A stretch of DNA of 13,209 bases from Candidatus Nitrosopelagicus sp. (GCA_018691945.1 JABHJJ010000045.1:1-13209), one strand, 5' to 3'. Shown: positions 1-7,170, counted from the stretch's first letter. Notes: generated by a model from the letters alone, not told the origin. Made by a program: numbers and translations.

Positions 1-27
1 AGATGTAAATAGATAATTTCTAGTCAT
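1..27 (-). CDS. metK: S-adenosylmethionine synthetase, N-terminus only (cut by window edge)
   Basis: Only nine codons are present, starting from an ATG at 27-25 and reading off the left edge. They translate to MTRNYLFTS. This matches the conserved beginning of the bacterial-type methionine adenosyltransferase (usually M-x-x-Y-L-F-T-S followed by ESVTEGHPDK), which makes S-adenosylmethionine from methionine and ATP. The start lies 10 nt past the stop codon of the Sm-like gene on the same strand, so the two are probably co-transcribed. The archaeal-type MAT has a different N-terminus. The identification rests on nine residues and is an inference. Confidence 0.55.
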
Positions 28-37
28 TTTTCAAAAA

Positions 38-283
38 TTAGATTTCGTCTTCTAATTTAATGAATAGTACGTTGTTACCTCTCAATATCGCTCTGGCAAA
101 TTTACCAACTGTTTTACCGTCAACTAATTCTTCAGCCTCAGTCATAATCAAATTCATGTAAGAATCAACATTTTTCATTTTACCCTTATACTCAACTTCA
201 TTTTTTAATCTGACGATCACAGTTTTCTTTACATTCTTTTGTAAAGTTGTAAGTGGTCTTTTAGCAGCTGTAGTTTGTGACAT
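38..283 (-). CDS. Sm-like (LSm) archaeal RNA-binding protein
   Basis: An 81-residue protein of the Sm/LSm family, which forms six- or seven-membered rings that bind U-rich RNA and act in RNA processing and turnover. The Sm1 motif covers about residues 22-53 (VIVRLKNEVEYKGKMKNVD followed by MNL, with the conserved Asp40 and Asn44). The Sm2 motif is ILRGNNVLFI at about 66-75, containing the R-G-N of the uridine-binding pocket. The length is normal for an archaeal Sm protein, with a short 15-residue N-terminal extension. The ATG at 283 is preceded by a good TATA-like box. The gene heads a leftward transcript that probably continues into metK and is divergent from the RadB-like gene. Confidence 0.93.
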   Translation of the reverse strand: MSQTTAAKRPLTTLQKNVKKTVIVRLKNEVEYKGKMKNVDSYMNLIMTEAEELVDGKTVGKFARAILRGNNVLFIKLEDEI

Positions 284-317
284 AAATTTTCTCTTGTGAT
301 GAATCGAATTTCTAGAG

Positions 318-325
318 AATATAAA
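318..325 (-). promoter_or_regulatory. TATA-like box for the Sm-like gene
   Basis: On the minus strand this reads TTTATATT, centred about 38 nt upstream of the ATG at 283. With the usual archaeal spacing of about 27 nt from TATA to start site, the mRNA would carry a 5' leader of roughly 10 nt. Inferred from sequence only. Confidence 0.5.
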
Positions 326-348
326 GTCTTGCTTAGATTAGGAAGAAC

Positions 349-358
349 TTTTTATTTT
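349..358 (+). promoter_or_regulatory. TATA-like box for the RadB-like gene
   Basis: A T-rich element (TTTTTATTTT) centred about 25 nt upstream of the ATG at 378, consistent with a leaderless or nearly leaderless transcript. It shares the 94-nt divergent intergenic region with the Sm-like gene promoter. The T-rich background makes the exact box uncertain. Confidence 0.4.
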
Positions 359-377
359 ATTTTTTCTCATCAGTTGT

Positions 378-1028
378 ATGTTCTCCTCTCAGATCGATTC
401 ATTAGATAAAATATTTTTTGGTGGGCTACAAAATGGAATAATTACAGAAATTTCTGGTTTACGTGGAACTGGAAAAACTCAACTTTCTTTACAATTTGCA
501 ATTGAGCCTTTGGTAAATAATAAAAAAATTTTATTTATTGATACTACAGTTGAATTTAGACCTGAACGATTTCTTCAAATGATACAATCTAGAAATCTAT
601 CAACATCTCTACTTGACAATTTACATGTTTTACGAGTTACAAACACTCAAAAGCAAATTGAAATATTGACAAATTTTAACAATGAAGATTTTTCTCTATT
701 GATAATTGATAACATCGCTGATCTATTTTCTTTTGAATATTCAAAAAAAGAACATATTATTGAAAAAAATATTAATTTTGGTAATTACATGATTAACCTT
801 TCAAAATTAGCCCTTTCAAAAAATATACCAATTATAATTACAAATCAAATCTTATCTCATGATGAAAAGAATTATGAAAGAATGCAGCCTCAACTCGAAA
901 ATTATGTACACCAAAAAATTCAACTTGAAAAAATCAAAAATAATTATACTTGTAAAGTTATAACTCCTTTTATTCAAGAGACAAAATTTGATTATAAAAT
1001 AACAAATTCTGGAATAGAAGAAACTTAA
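378..1028 (+). CDS. radB: RadB-like RecA/RadA-family ATPase
   Basis: A 216-residue RecA-fold ATPase consisting of little more than the core domain. Walker A is GLRGTGKT at residues 27-34, after a GGLQNGIITEISG segment typical of RadA/RadB. Walker B is LLIID at 107-111. The segment NIPIIITNQI near 155-165 matches the strand that carries the RadA/RecA 'TNQ' motif. The N-terminal helix-hairpin-helix domain of true RadA recombinase is absent, and the size fits RadB-type paralogues, which assist RadA in homologous recombination rather than replace it. A KaiC-like or other RadA paralogue is the main alternative. It lies directly upstream of the small membrane ORF and the Lhr-type helicase; a separate TATA-like box follows its stop codon. 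Confidence 0.8.
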   Translation: MFSSQIDSLDKIFFGGLQNGIITEISGLRGTGKTQLSLQFAIEPLVNNKKILFIDTTVEFRPERFLQMIQSRNLSTSLLDNLHVLRVTNTQKQIEILTNFNNEDFSLLIIDNIADLFSFEYSKKEHIIEKNINFGNYMINLSKLALSKNIPIIITNQILSHDEKNYERMQPQLENYVHQKIQLEKIKNNYTCKVITPFIQETKFDYKITNSGIEET

Positions 1029-1032
1029 TCTA

Positions 1033-1040
1033 TTTAATAT
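1033..1040 (+). promoter_or_regulatory. TATA-like box for the small ORF and helicase
   Basis: TTTAATAT lies 20-27 nt upstream of the ATG at 1060 and just after the RadB-like stop codon. Its position would place the start of transcription almost on the small ORF's ATG, giving a leaderless mRNA on which the helicase is the second cistron. Confidence 0.4.
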
Positions 1041-1059
1041 GCATTAAATTAATTATAAC

Positions 1060-1179
1060 ATGTCAGATATTTTTGATTCTATTCCTACGATTACTGTAAT
1101 TTTGTTAGCATTGGGTATTGTTGGTGTAATGGTTTATGAGCGAACTAGACTTAGAGAAGAAAAGAAACAAGATAATTGA
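1060..1179 (+). CDS. small single-pass membrane protein, function unknown
   Basis: A 39-codon ORF that starts at ATG 1060 and ends at TGA 1177-1179. The protein begins MSDIFDSIPT, continues with a hydrophobic segment at about residues 10-26 (ITVILLALGIVGVMVY) and ends in a strongly charged, cytoplasm-like tail (ERTRLREEKKQDN). This layout of a short polar N-terminus, one helix and a basic/acidic tail is typical of real small membrane proteins. It has a TATA-like box at the right distance and fills most of the otherwise empty gap between the RadB-like gene and the helicase. Its last 44 nt overlap the helicase start in another frame. I do not recognise the family; it does not look like SecE or Sec61-beta. 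Confidence 0.65.
   Translation: MSDIFDSIPTITVILLALGIVGVMVYERTRLREEKKQDN
1123..1126 (+). promoter_or_regulatory. Shine-Dalgarno-like GGTG for the helicase start
   Basis: GGTG, which can pair with the conserved ACCTCC-containing 3' end of archaeal 16S rRNA, is followed by 9 nt and then the ATG at 1136. It sits inside the small membrane ORF. It supports the ATG at 1136 as the true helicase start and suggests internal initiation on a shared transcript. Confidence 0.4.
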
Positions 1180-3904
1180 TTCAGCAATTTCAAAAAAATT
1201 CAAATCTTTAGGATTTGATTCAGTCACTGAAATTCAAAGAGAAGCAATCCCCGAAATATTACAAGAAAAAAACTGTTTAATTATAGCACCAACTGGTTCT
1301 GGAAAAACTGAATGTGCAACTATACCAATATTTTCTAAATTAAAAACTAGAAAAATTTCAAATAAAATAAAAGCTCTTTACATAACTCCATTACGAGCTC
1401 TAAACCGAGATATTTTTAAAAGAATAATTAATTATGCTGAAAATGAAGAATTAAAAATTGAAATTAGACATGGAGATACATCTCAGGCAAACCGAAAACG
1501 AATTGCAGATTCTCCTCCTGATATTTTAATAACAACACCTGAGACACTAGTAAATTTACTCTCACAAAAAAAACATCTTGAAGCATTATCAGATTTAGAA
1601 TGGGTAATAATTGATGAGGTACATGAATTACTTGCAAGTGAGAGAGGTTCTCAGTTATCTCTTAGTCTTGAACGTCTACAAGTAAACACAAAAAATGAAA
1701 TTCATCGTATTGGCTTGTCTGCAACTGTTGGTAATCCTGACGAAGCTGGACGTTTTTTAGTTGGCTCAGAAAGAAAATTTCGACTAATACATGATACATC
1801 TCTTAGAAATTATGATGTGGATGTCGTATTTGTTGATGGAATAATGGATGATGTTGCCGTTGAAATTATTCAATATGTGAAAAAACAACAGATCACTTCT
1901 CCAGTTTTATTATTTACAAACTCACGAGGAGAATCTGAGCGTTTATCATCTATCTTAAAACAAAAAACATCACTTAATGTTGAATTACATCATGGTTCAC
2001 TTTCAAGACAAGTTAGGGAAGAAACCGAAGATATACTTAAGGAGGGAAAATCTGGCATAGTTGTTTGTACTTCGTCGCTAGAATTAGGTCTTGATATTGG
2101 CTCTGTGGAATTAGTTATTCATTATGGATCTCCAAGACAAGTTTCAAAATTCATGCAAAGAATTGGTAGAAGTAAACATAATCGTGGCAGTTCTGCTAGA
2201 GGGCTAATTATTACTGAAAGTGCTGATGATGAATTTGAGATTAAAGCAATAATTGAACGAATTAAGGAAGGTTCAATTGAAGAGCAAAAAATACACTATG
2301 GATCTCTAGATGTTCTTGCACATCATTTAGTTGGATTATCGATGCAAGTAGGAAACGTTCCTATTGAATCTGCGCTTAAATTAACAAAACTTGCATATCC
2401 ATTTCGAGATATCTCATTTGAAGATTTTTTTGATGTTTTAGAAATTCTTGCTACACGTAAATTAATAATTCTTAACAAAGAAAAAACTGAATATAAAAAA
2501 AATAATGCTTTCTTTGCAACAAAATATCATTTCCAGAATTTATCTACGATTCCAGATATTCTAAAATTTAAGGTAATTGATACAGTAGAGAATAAATTCA
2601 TTGGTACATTAGATCAAAGATTTGTTGGTGATCTTGATAAGGATCAAATTTTTGTTTTACGTGGATCTCAATGGAGAGTTCTAAACATAGATGAAAAATC
2701 CTTTAAAGTGAATGTTATGCCTATTAGATCCGCACAAGAAATACCAGTTCCTAAATGGGAAGGTGTAAACATACCTGTTGATTTCAAAACTGCTAACAAA
2801 GTTGGAACTTTAAGAACTAAAGTTCGTAACGGTTCAGTAAAAATGATGAATGATGTCATTTCCAATTTAGATTTTAGCAAAGTACCAGATGAAAAAACAA
2901 TTATTATAGAGTCACATCGTATTCCTCAAAAAAGTGTATTAATTCTACATGCATGTTTTGGAACAAAAATTAATTCAACATTGAAAGTTATTCTGGAAAC
3001 ATTGTTGGATGCTTCTTTAGCTTCTAGAGTCAAATCGAGTTCTGATGCATATAGAATTCTTTTATCTGTTGAATCTAGATTTACAAAAGAACACATTACT
3101 GATGTATTCTCTGCTGATTTTGATATTAATGATATAATGTCTGTAGCACTAAAAGGTAAAAATGATGTTACTTGGAAAACATTCTGTGTAGGAAAAAAAT
3201 TTGGTTTCTATGATAGAAGTGATGTCTATGTAAAGAATGAGGTTAGATATGATTTTGAACGAAATATTGACACACCTCTTGTAAAAGAAGCATTTAGGGA
3301 ATTATTTCATGAAAAATTTGATCTCGAAGGTACTCAAAGAATTATTGAATTAATTAAACAAAATAAAATAGAGTTTGATTGGATTGATGTTGACAAATTC
3401 TCTAAATTGGCAGAACCTGTACTAGATCAAACTGTAATGTCATATACAAATCCTGCAAGTATAGACAAAGAGATGTTGTTAAAAGTTAGAAAACGTCTTT
3501 TGGAAACAAAACAACGATTAATTTGTGTACGATGTGGACTGTGGCAACGAGTTGTGACTGCTAATGAAACACAAATACTTAGATGTAAATATTGCAAAGG
3601 CCAACAGATTACCTCTACTTATGAATACGATCATGAACTTGTAAAAATAATTCAAAAAAAGCATAAAGGAAAAAAATTAACTCCAGATGAAAATAAAAAT
3701 TTTAAACGAGCATGGAAAGTATCTTCATTATTGGCTAGTTTTGGAAAAACAGCTTTGATTGTTATGGCTGCTTATGGAGTTGGTCCTGACACTGGAGCTA
3801 GAATTCTAAAAAATAGATTGGAAGATGATGATGATTATTTGATAAAACAAATCATTATTGCAGAAAAAACTTATACTTTGACAAGAGGATTTTGGAAAGA
3901 TTAG
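1136..3904 (+). CDS. lhr: Lhr-type superfamily 2 helicase with C-terminal zinc-binding motif
   Basis: A 922-residue ATP-dependent helicase. Motifs appear in order: a Q-motif-like region around Gln34, Walker A APTGSGKT (51-58), motif Ia TPLRALN (84-90), motif Ib TTPETL (133-138), motif II DEVH (160-163), motif III SAT (195-197), motif IV FTNSRGESE (260-268), motif V around 311-322 and motif VI QRIGRSKH (341-348). The DEVHELLASERG segment, the DVLAHHLVG stretch after the RecA domains and the overall length point to the Lhr family, whose members unwind DNA or RNA-DNA hybrids and are linked to repair. Four cysteines (797/800 and 817/820) form a CxxC-x16-CxxC zinc ribbon near the C-terminus. The 3' end overlaps the convergent RPA gene by 4 nt. 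An ASH-Ski2-type helicase is less likely. Confidence 0.9.
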   Translation: MSELDLEKKRNKIIDSAISKKFKSLGFDSVTEIQREAIPEILQEKNCLIIAPTGSGKTECATIPIFSKLKTRKISNKIKALYITPLRALNRDIFKRIINYAENEELKIEIRHGDTSQANRKRIADSPPDILITTPETLVNLLSQKKHLEALSDLEWVIIDEVHELLASERGSQLSLSLERLQVNTKNEIHRIGLSATVGNPDEAGRFLVGSERKFRLIHDTSLRNYDVDVVFVDGIMDDVAVEIIQYVKKQQITSPVLLFTNSRGESERLSSILKQKTSLNVELHHGSLSRQVREETEDILKEGKSGIVVCTSSLELGLDIGSVELVIHYGSPRQVSKFMQRIGRSKHNRGSSARGLIITESADDEFEIKAIIERIKEGSIEEQKIHYGSLDVLAHHLVGLSMQVGNVPIESALKLTKLAYPFRDISFEDFFDVLEILATRKLIILNKEKTEYKKNNAFFATKYHFQNLSTIPDILKFKVIDTVENKFIGTLDQRFVGDLDKDQIFVLRGSQWRVLNIDEKSFKVNVMPIRSAQEIPVPKWEGVNIPVDFKTANKVGTLRTKVRNGSVKMMNDVISNLDFSKVPDEKTIIIESHRIPQKSVLILHACFGTKINSTLKVILETLLDASLASRVKSSSDAYRILLSVESRFTKEHITDVFSADFDINDIMSVALKGKNDVTWKTFCVGKKFGFYDRSDVYVKNEVRYDFERNIDTPLVKEAFRELFHEKFDLEGTQRIIELIKQNKIEFDWIDVDKFSKLAEPVLDQTVMSYTNPASIDKEMLLKVRKRLLETKQRLICVRCGLWQRVVTANETQILRCKYCKGQQITSTYEYDHELVKIIQKKHKGKKLTPDENKNFKRAWKVSSLLASFGKTALIVMAAYGVGPDTGARILKNRLEDDDDYLIKQIIIAEKTYTLTRGFWKD

Positions 3905-5295
3905 TTTTTCTTAATTATTTTTGAATAAGGTGTCAACACCAAATCTAACTTTCCTTCTAGTCCAGGTCTTGCATTAACTCCTAAAATTGTAATTATATCT
4001 CCTAACGTAAAATTATCCATCAAGTCTGCTTGCTGTCTCCATCCTTTAATCCAAACTTGTCCGCTATCATCTTCAACAAACATCTCAGATAGTTGTATGT
4101 TGTCACCCTTTTTTGTTTGAATATCTTTTCTTTCTGGTGCTTTTAGAACAATTGCTTCTACTGAATAATCATTACCTTCACTAACTTCTATAATCTTTGT
4201 TCTAATTTCTGCAACAGTTGGAACATGTTTATCATCTATTTTTCTTACAAATGAATTTTGATCAATTTGCATTGTATTTCCAAAAATCTTTGATGGCATA
4301 CATTCTAAAATATCATCTTTAACAAAACTACCTATTGTATTTGCAACATCTGTAATTCTAACTAATTTTTTTGATTTATCTATCGCCAAACCTGTTGTAT
4401 TTCCTGATTGATCCTTTTCAATTGCTAAAAGTCTCACTATCACTGGTTGAATTTCTGTATGTCCTTCAACATCAATTATTGTTGCATCATTTCCATGAAT
4501 TTCTAATCCTTGCATTCCTGTCTTTGTCCTGACTCCAAACAATTTGACTTTGGCATCTTGAGTAATTACTTTTGGAAGAATTGATTCATCTTTCCCCCAA
4601 AGAACTACATTTATCAAATTTTTATTTTTACCCTTAAGTCTAAACTTCAAAGCCTTTGATGGTTGACCTTTTGAATTTGTAAATTCAAGTAAACTCATTG
4701 CACTACCTAATGTTCCAGAAACAATTATGTCTCTTTGATCTTCTTTAGTGTCGTCAATATCGATAATTTTTGAATCAATTGAGGCAATATCGCTTTCTGA
4801 TTGTGATGTTTCTATTGATGCACCAGAACCAATGTTTATTGTTGGTGCTCCTGTTAAATCTGATTTTACATATGCTTTGATAATTTTTATTAAATCTCCA
4901 GGTTTTAGTTCTTCAATCCCTGGAAGATTTGCTTTTTCATCCCAAAGTTTTACACTTGCAGTAGAATTATTATCATAAACTGTAATTGTTCTCAAGGAAA
5001 ATGATGATCCATCCTTTTTTGTAAACTGTTTTGTGGGTGAAATATTCAAAACTCTACTTTCTAAAGTTACTTCTTTGGCACCAATATAGAGATCCTTTAT
5101 TGCTACTTCCGCTTTTTGTGATTGTTCTAATGTTACTCCTAAATCTGCTGCAACTAAGAAAATTGCTCCCTGATCTGTCAAATACCCTGCACCAACTTTT
5201 TCTTTTTTCTCGTTTATTCGCTCTTCGATTACCGATCTAGATAATTCAGGAACTTTTTCCAATAATTTTGATATTAATTCTTCAAATTCTGACAA
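3901..5295 (-). CDS. rpa: RPA-like single-stranded DNA-binding protein with several OB folds
   Basis: A 464-residue protein resembling archaeal replication protein A, which coats single-stranded DNA during replication, recombination and repair. Residues 1-60 carry the conserved archaeal RPA N-terminal helical region (EERINEKKEKVGAGYLTDQG, then AIFLVAADLGV). Repeated OB-fold-like beta segments follow at about 75-165 (with VKLWDEKA), 190-275 (with VVLWGKDES), 285-355 and 370-460 (with VWIKGWRQQ). No zinc finger is seen. The start codon is TTG at 5295, because the codon immediately upstream in frame is TAA, so no earlier start is possible. A TATA-like box lies about 28 nt upstream, so the mRNA is probably leaderless. 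The gene is convergent with the helicase, and the stops share TTAG. Confidence 0.88.
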   Translation of the reverse strand: MSEFEELISKLLEKVPELSRSVIEERINEKKEKVGAGYLTDQGAIFLVAADLGVTLEQSQKAEVAIKDLYIGAKEVTLESRVLNISPTKQFTKKDGSSFSLRTITVYDNNSTASVKLWDEKANLPGIEELKPGDLIKIIKAYVKSDLTGAPTINIGSGASIETSQSESDIASIDSKIIDIDDTKEDQRDIIVSGTLGSAMSLLEFTNSKGQPSKALKFRLKGKNKNLINVVLWGKDESILPKVITQDAKVKLFGVRTKTGMQGLEIHGNDATIIDVEGHTEIQPVIVRLLAIEKDQSGNTTGLAIDKSKKLVRITDVANTIGSFVKDDILECMPSKIFGNTMQIDQNSFVRKIDDKHVPTVAEIRTKIIEVSEGNDYSVEAIVLKAPERKDIQTKKGDNIQLSEMFVEDDSGQVWIKGWRQQADLMDNFTLGDIITILGVNARPGLEGKLDLVLTPYSKIIKKN

Positions 5296-5317
5296 TTATA
5301 ACTACAACAAAGAGATT

Positions 5318-5327
5318 CTTAATAAAA
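5318..5327 (-). promoter_or_regulatory. TATA-like box for the RPA gene
   Basis: Reads TTTTATTAAG on the minus strand, centred about 27 nt upstream of the TTG start at 5295. This spacing supports both the TTG start and a leaderless transcript. Confidence 0.45.
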
Positions 5328-5333
5328 TTATCA

Positions 5334-5340
5334 TTAAATA
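5334..5340 (+). promoter_or_regulatory. TATA-like box for the ABC exporter genes
   Basis: TTAAATA lies 28-34 nt upstream of the GTG at 5368, inside the 72-nt divergent region shared with the RPA promoter. The spacing predicts a 5' leader of only a few nucleotides. Confidence 0.45.
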
Positions 5341-5367
5341 CATTAGTGGTTTGTACAAATCTCAATT

Positions 5368-6300
5368 GTGTTATGTATTGAAACAAAAAACTTAAGAAAA
5401 AAATATGCTTCTACGGTTGCAGTTGATAGTATAGATCTTCAGATAGAATCTGGTCAAGTTTTTGGTTTTTTAGGACCAAATGGTGCGGGAAAATCAACTG
5501 TTATCAAACTCTTAACAACTCTCATTTCTCCTTCTAATGGCGAAATTTCTGTATTGGGAATAGATTCGAGTAAACATCCTCTTGAAATTAGAAAAAAAAT
5601 TGGAGTCGTTTTACAACAACCTAGCTATGAACCAACTCTTTCAGCCGAAAAATCACTCGATAAATATGGTATGATGTGGAATATTGATAAAAAAACGCGA
5701 AAAAAACGAACTGAAGAATTACTATCTGCTTTTGGTTTAGAAGAAATCCGAAAAAAGAAAATGGAGGATCTATCAATAGGTCAACGTAGAAGAGTACAGG
5801 TAGCAAGAGAATTTATGCATAATATGGAATTACTATTCTTAGATGAACCTACAGTTGGTTTAGATCCTACTGCAAGAAGAAAATTATTAGACTTTCTAAG
5901 AGATCAAGTAAAAAAATCTGGATTAACAATTTTCTATACAACTCATGTTTTATCAGAAGCAGAATATCTTTGTGACAACATTGCAATCATAAATAATGGC
6001 AAAATAATGGCAGTTGATTCTCCATCTGAATTAAAAAATAGATTTGGTCATGAAAAAACTATTAAAATTCATATTTCTACAGTTTCTGAAGAACTAAAAT
6101 TAAAATTATCTAAGATTCCAGAATGCCAAATTAAACTAGAACCTGAACCAACTGTTGTAATCACTTCTACAAAATCTGAAATTGTATTAATGAATATTTT
6201 AAAAATTTTAAATGAAACTGAGACTAAAATAAACGATTTATCAGCAATTCCAACAAATCTAGAAGAAATATTTCTCAAAGTGGTGGGTGATTCAAATTAA
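5368..6300 (+). CDS. ABC exporter ATP-binding protein, DrrA/CcmA-like
   Basis: A 310-residue ABC ATPase that would drive an ABC-2 type exporter at the cytoplasmic membrane. It has Walker A GPNGAGKS (36-43), a Q-loop at VVLQQP (80-85), the signature as LSIGQ (135-139, a common variant of LSGGQ), Walker B LLFLDE (155-160), a D-loop at GLDP and the H-loop His193 in TTHVLSEAE. Residues from about 225 form the extra C-terminal domain found in DrrA-like drug-resistance ATPases, ending with the typical TNLEEIFLKVVGD. The start is GTG at 5368; the frame has a TAG at 5344 and no better start between. It overlaps the permease gene by 14 nt, so the two are translated from one transcript. The substrate cannot be told from sequence. 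Confidence 0.93.
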   Translation: MLCIETKNLRKKYASTVAVDSIDLQIESGQVFGFLGPNGAGKSTVIKLLTTLISPSNGEISVLGIDSSKHPLEIRKKIGVVLQQPSYEPTLSAEKSLDKYGMMWNIDKKTRKKRTEELLSAFGLEEIRKKKMEDLSIGQRRRVQVAREFMHNMELLFLDEPTVGLDPTARRKLLDFLRDQVKKSGLTIFYTTHVLSEAEYLCDNIAIINNGKIMAVDSPSELKNRFGHEKTIKIHISTVSEELKLKLSKIPECQIKLEPEPTVVITSTKSEIVLMNILKILNETETKINDLSAIPTNLEEIFLKVVGDSN

Positions 6301-7057
6301 TCCGATAATTAGATTAGTAAATAGAAATCTAACAATTTCTATTAATCCTGGATTTATAATTTGGCAAATACTTTTTCCATTAATCTATATTTTCATAGCA
6401 GGTTTTGCTTACACTTCGTTAATTGATAGTGTTCCATTTGGAGGAAAAAATCTTGATTATCCAGCATTTCTTGCGTCTGGCATGATTGGTTTTAACATTA
6501 TGAATAGTACATTAATTTCTGGAATAATTATTTGGAATGATAGACGTCATGGTATGTTTGAACAAATCATGTCTGGTCCATTCACCAGAACTCATTACAT
6601 ACTAAGTAACATTGTAACAATTGGAATTATTGGATTATTTAGTGCTGCATTAATCACAGCAGTTGGCTATCCTGTATTTTTTGACTCTGTTGAATTTAGT
6701 ATTGTGACTATTCCGCTAATAATTTTTGGTTCTGTAGTTGGTGCAATATTATTTGGTTCAATTGCATCAATAATTTCTACAAAACTACGTTCTAGTGAAG
6801 GATTTAACGTAATAATTAACACTGTATTTCTTTTTTGTGCATTTGCAAGTACAGCATTTTATCCTGTTCAAGGTGCACCACAACCATTAGCAACTATATT
6901 TTATCTAAATCCATTATCTTACTTGGTGGATGTTATACGAGCAGGAATTTTTGGTCAAGTTACGGATTTTGTAATTACTGAAATGCTAATTTTAGTTGCC
7001 TTGGCAGCAATTCTATTTGTCATTGCCACAAAATTACTAACAAAGTTAGATTTTTAA
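6287..7057 (+). CDS. ABC-2 type transporter permease
   Basis: A 256-residue integral membrane protein, the expected partner of the preceding ATPase. About six hydrophobic helices are visible: residues 23-45, 58-83, 103-127, 139-163, 175-194 and 231-253. The segment FASTAFYPVQGAP followed by FYLNPLSYLVDVIRAG is the characteristic ABC-2 C-terminal loop, where DrrB/NodJ-type permeases carry their conserved NP and R residues. The start is GTG at 6287, inside the end of the ATPase gene. Exported compounds for this family include drugs, polysaccharides and lipids; nothing here chooses among them, although a GT-B-fold gene lies nearby on the other strand. Confidence 0.92.
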   Translation: MIQINPIIRLVNRNLTISINPGFIIWQILFPLIYIFIAGFAYTSLIDSVPFGGKNLDYPAFLASGMIGFNIMNSTLISGIIIWNDRRHGMFEQIMSGPFTRTHYILSNIVTIGIIGLFSAALITAVGYPVFFDSVEFSIVTIPLIIFGSVVGAILFGSIASIISTKLRSSEGFNVIINTVFLFCAFASTAFYPVQGAPQPLATIFYLNPLSYLVDVIRAGIFGQVTDFVITEMLILVALAAILFVIATKLLTKLDF

Positions 7058-7062
7058 AAAAA
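7051..7062. terminator. T5-A7 tract, probable terminator for converging transcripts
   Basis: Five Ts followed by seven As cover the permease stop codon. Read on the minus strand this is a T7 run beginning 4 nt after the tRNA 3' end, which is a typical archaeal T-tract terminator for the tRNA. On the plus strand the T5 run could help end the ABC transcript. No hairpin is apparent. Confidence 0.5.
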
Positions 7063-7065
7063 GTA

Positions 7066-7137
7066 TAGCCCAGCCCGGACTCGAACCGAGGTCAAAGGCT
7101 CCAAGGGCCCCTATGCTTGCCGCTACACTACTGGGCT
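7066..7137 (-). tRNA. trnQ: tRNA-Gln (anticodon UUG), with C at position 33
   Basis: A 72-nt cloverleaf on the minus strand. The acceptor stem AGCCCAG pairs perfectly with CTGGGCT, and the discriminator is A. The D stem is GTGT/GCAT with loop AGCGGCAA. The anticodon stem is GGGGC/GCCTT (two G-U pairs), with loop CCTTGGA and anticodon TTG at 7104-7102. The T stem is CTCGG/CCGGG with loop TTCGAGT. There is no intron and no encoded CCA. The A1-U72 acceptor and the TAGTGTAG D-arm match archaeal tRNA-Gln. The base before the anticodon is C, not the nearly universal U33. Reading the loop one base later would give Pro (TGG) with U33, but the anticodon stem would then not pair. Confidence 0.92.
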
Positions 7138-7160
7138 TCTGAATAAAAAACAATTTACCC

Positions 7161-7170
7161 CTATAATATT
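7161..7170 (-). promoter_or_regulatory. TATA-like box for tRNA-Gln
   Basis: Reads AATATTATAG on the minus strand, 24-33 nt upstream of the tRNA 5' end at 7137. It lies immediately after the stop codon of the DUF354 gene, so the tRNA appears to have its own promoter in the 36-nt gap. Confidence 0.45.

Noticed and set aside
2668..2880. 70-codon minus-strand ORF inside the helicase gene
   Set aside because: It lies entirely within the strongly supported helicase frame on the other strand and has no promoter-like element or recognisable domain.
5031..5240. 69-codon plus-strand ORF rich in Leu, opposite RPA
   Set aside because: The apparent hydrophobicity is an artefact of the antisense of Lys/Glu-rich codons; the RPA frame explains the stretch.
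7102..7104. Reading the tRNA as Pro (TGG) to restore U33
   Set aside because: That shift breaks the anticodon stem (GGGCC against CCTTT), while the acceptor and D-arm match archaeal tRNA-Gln.
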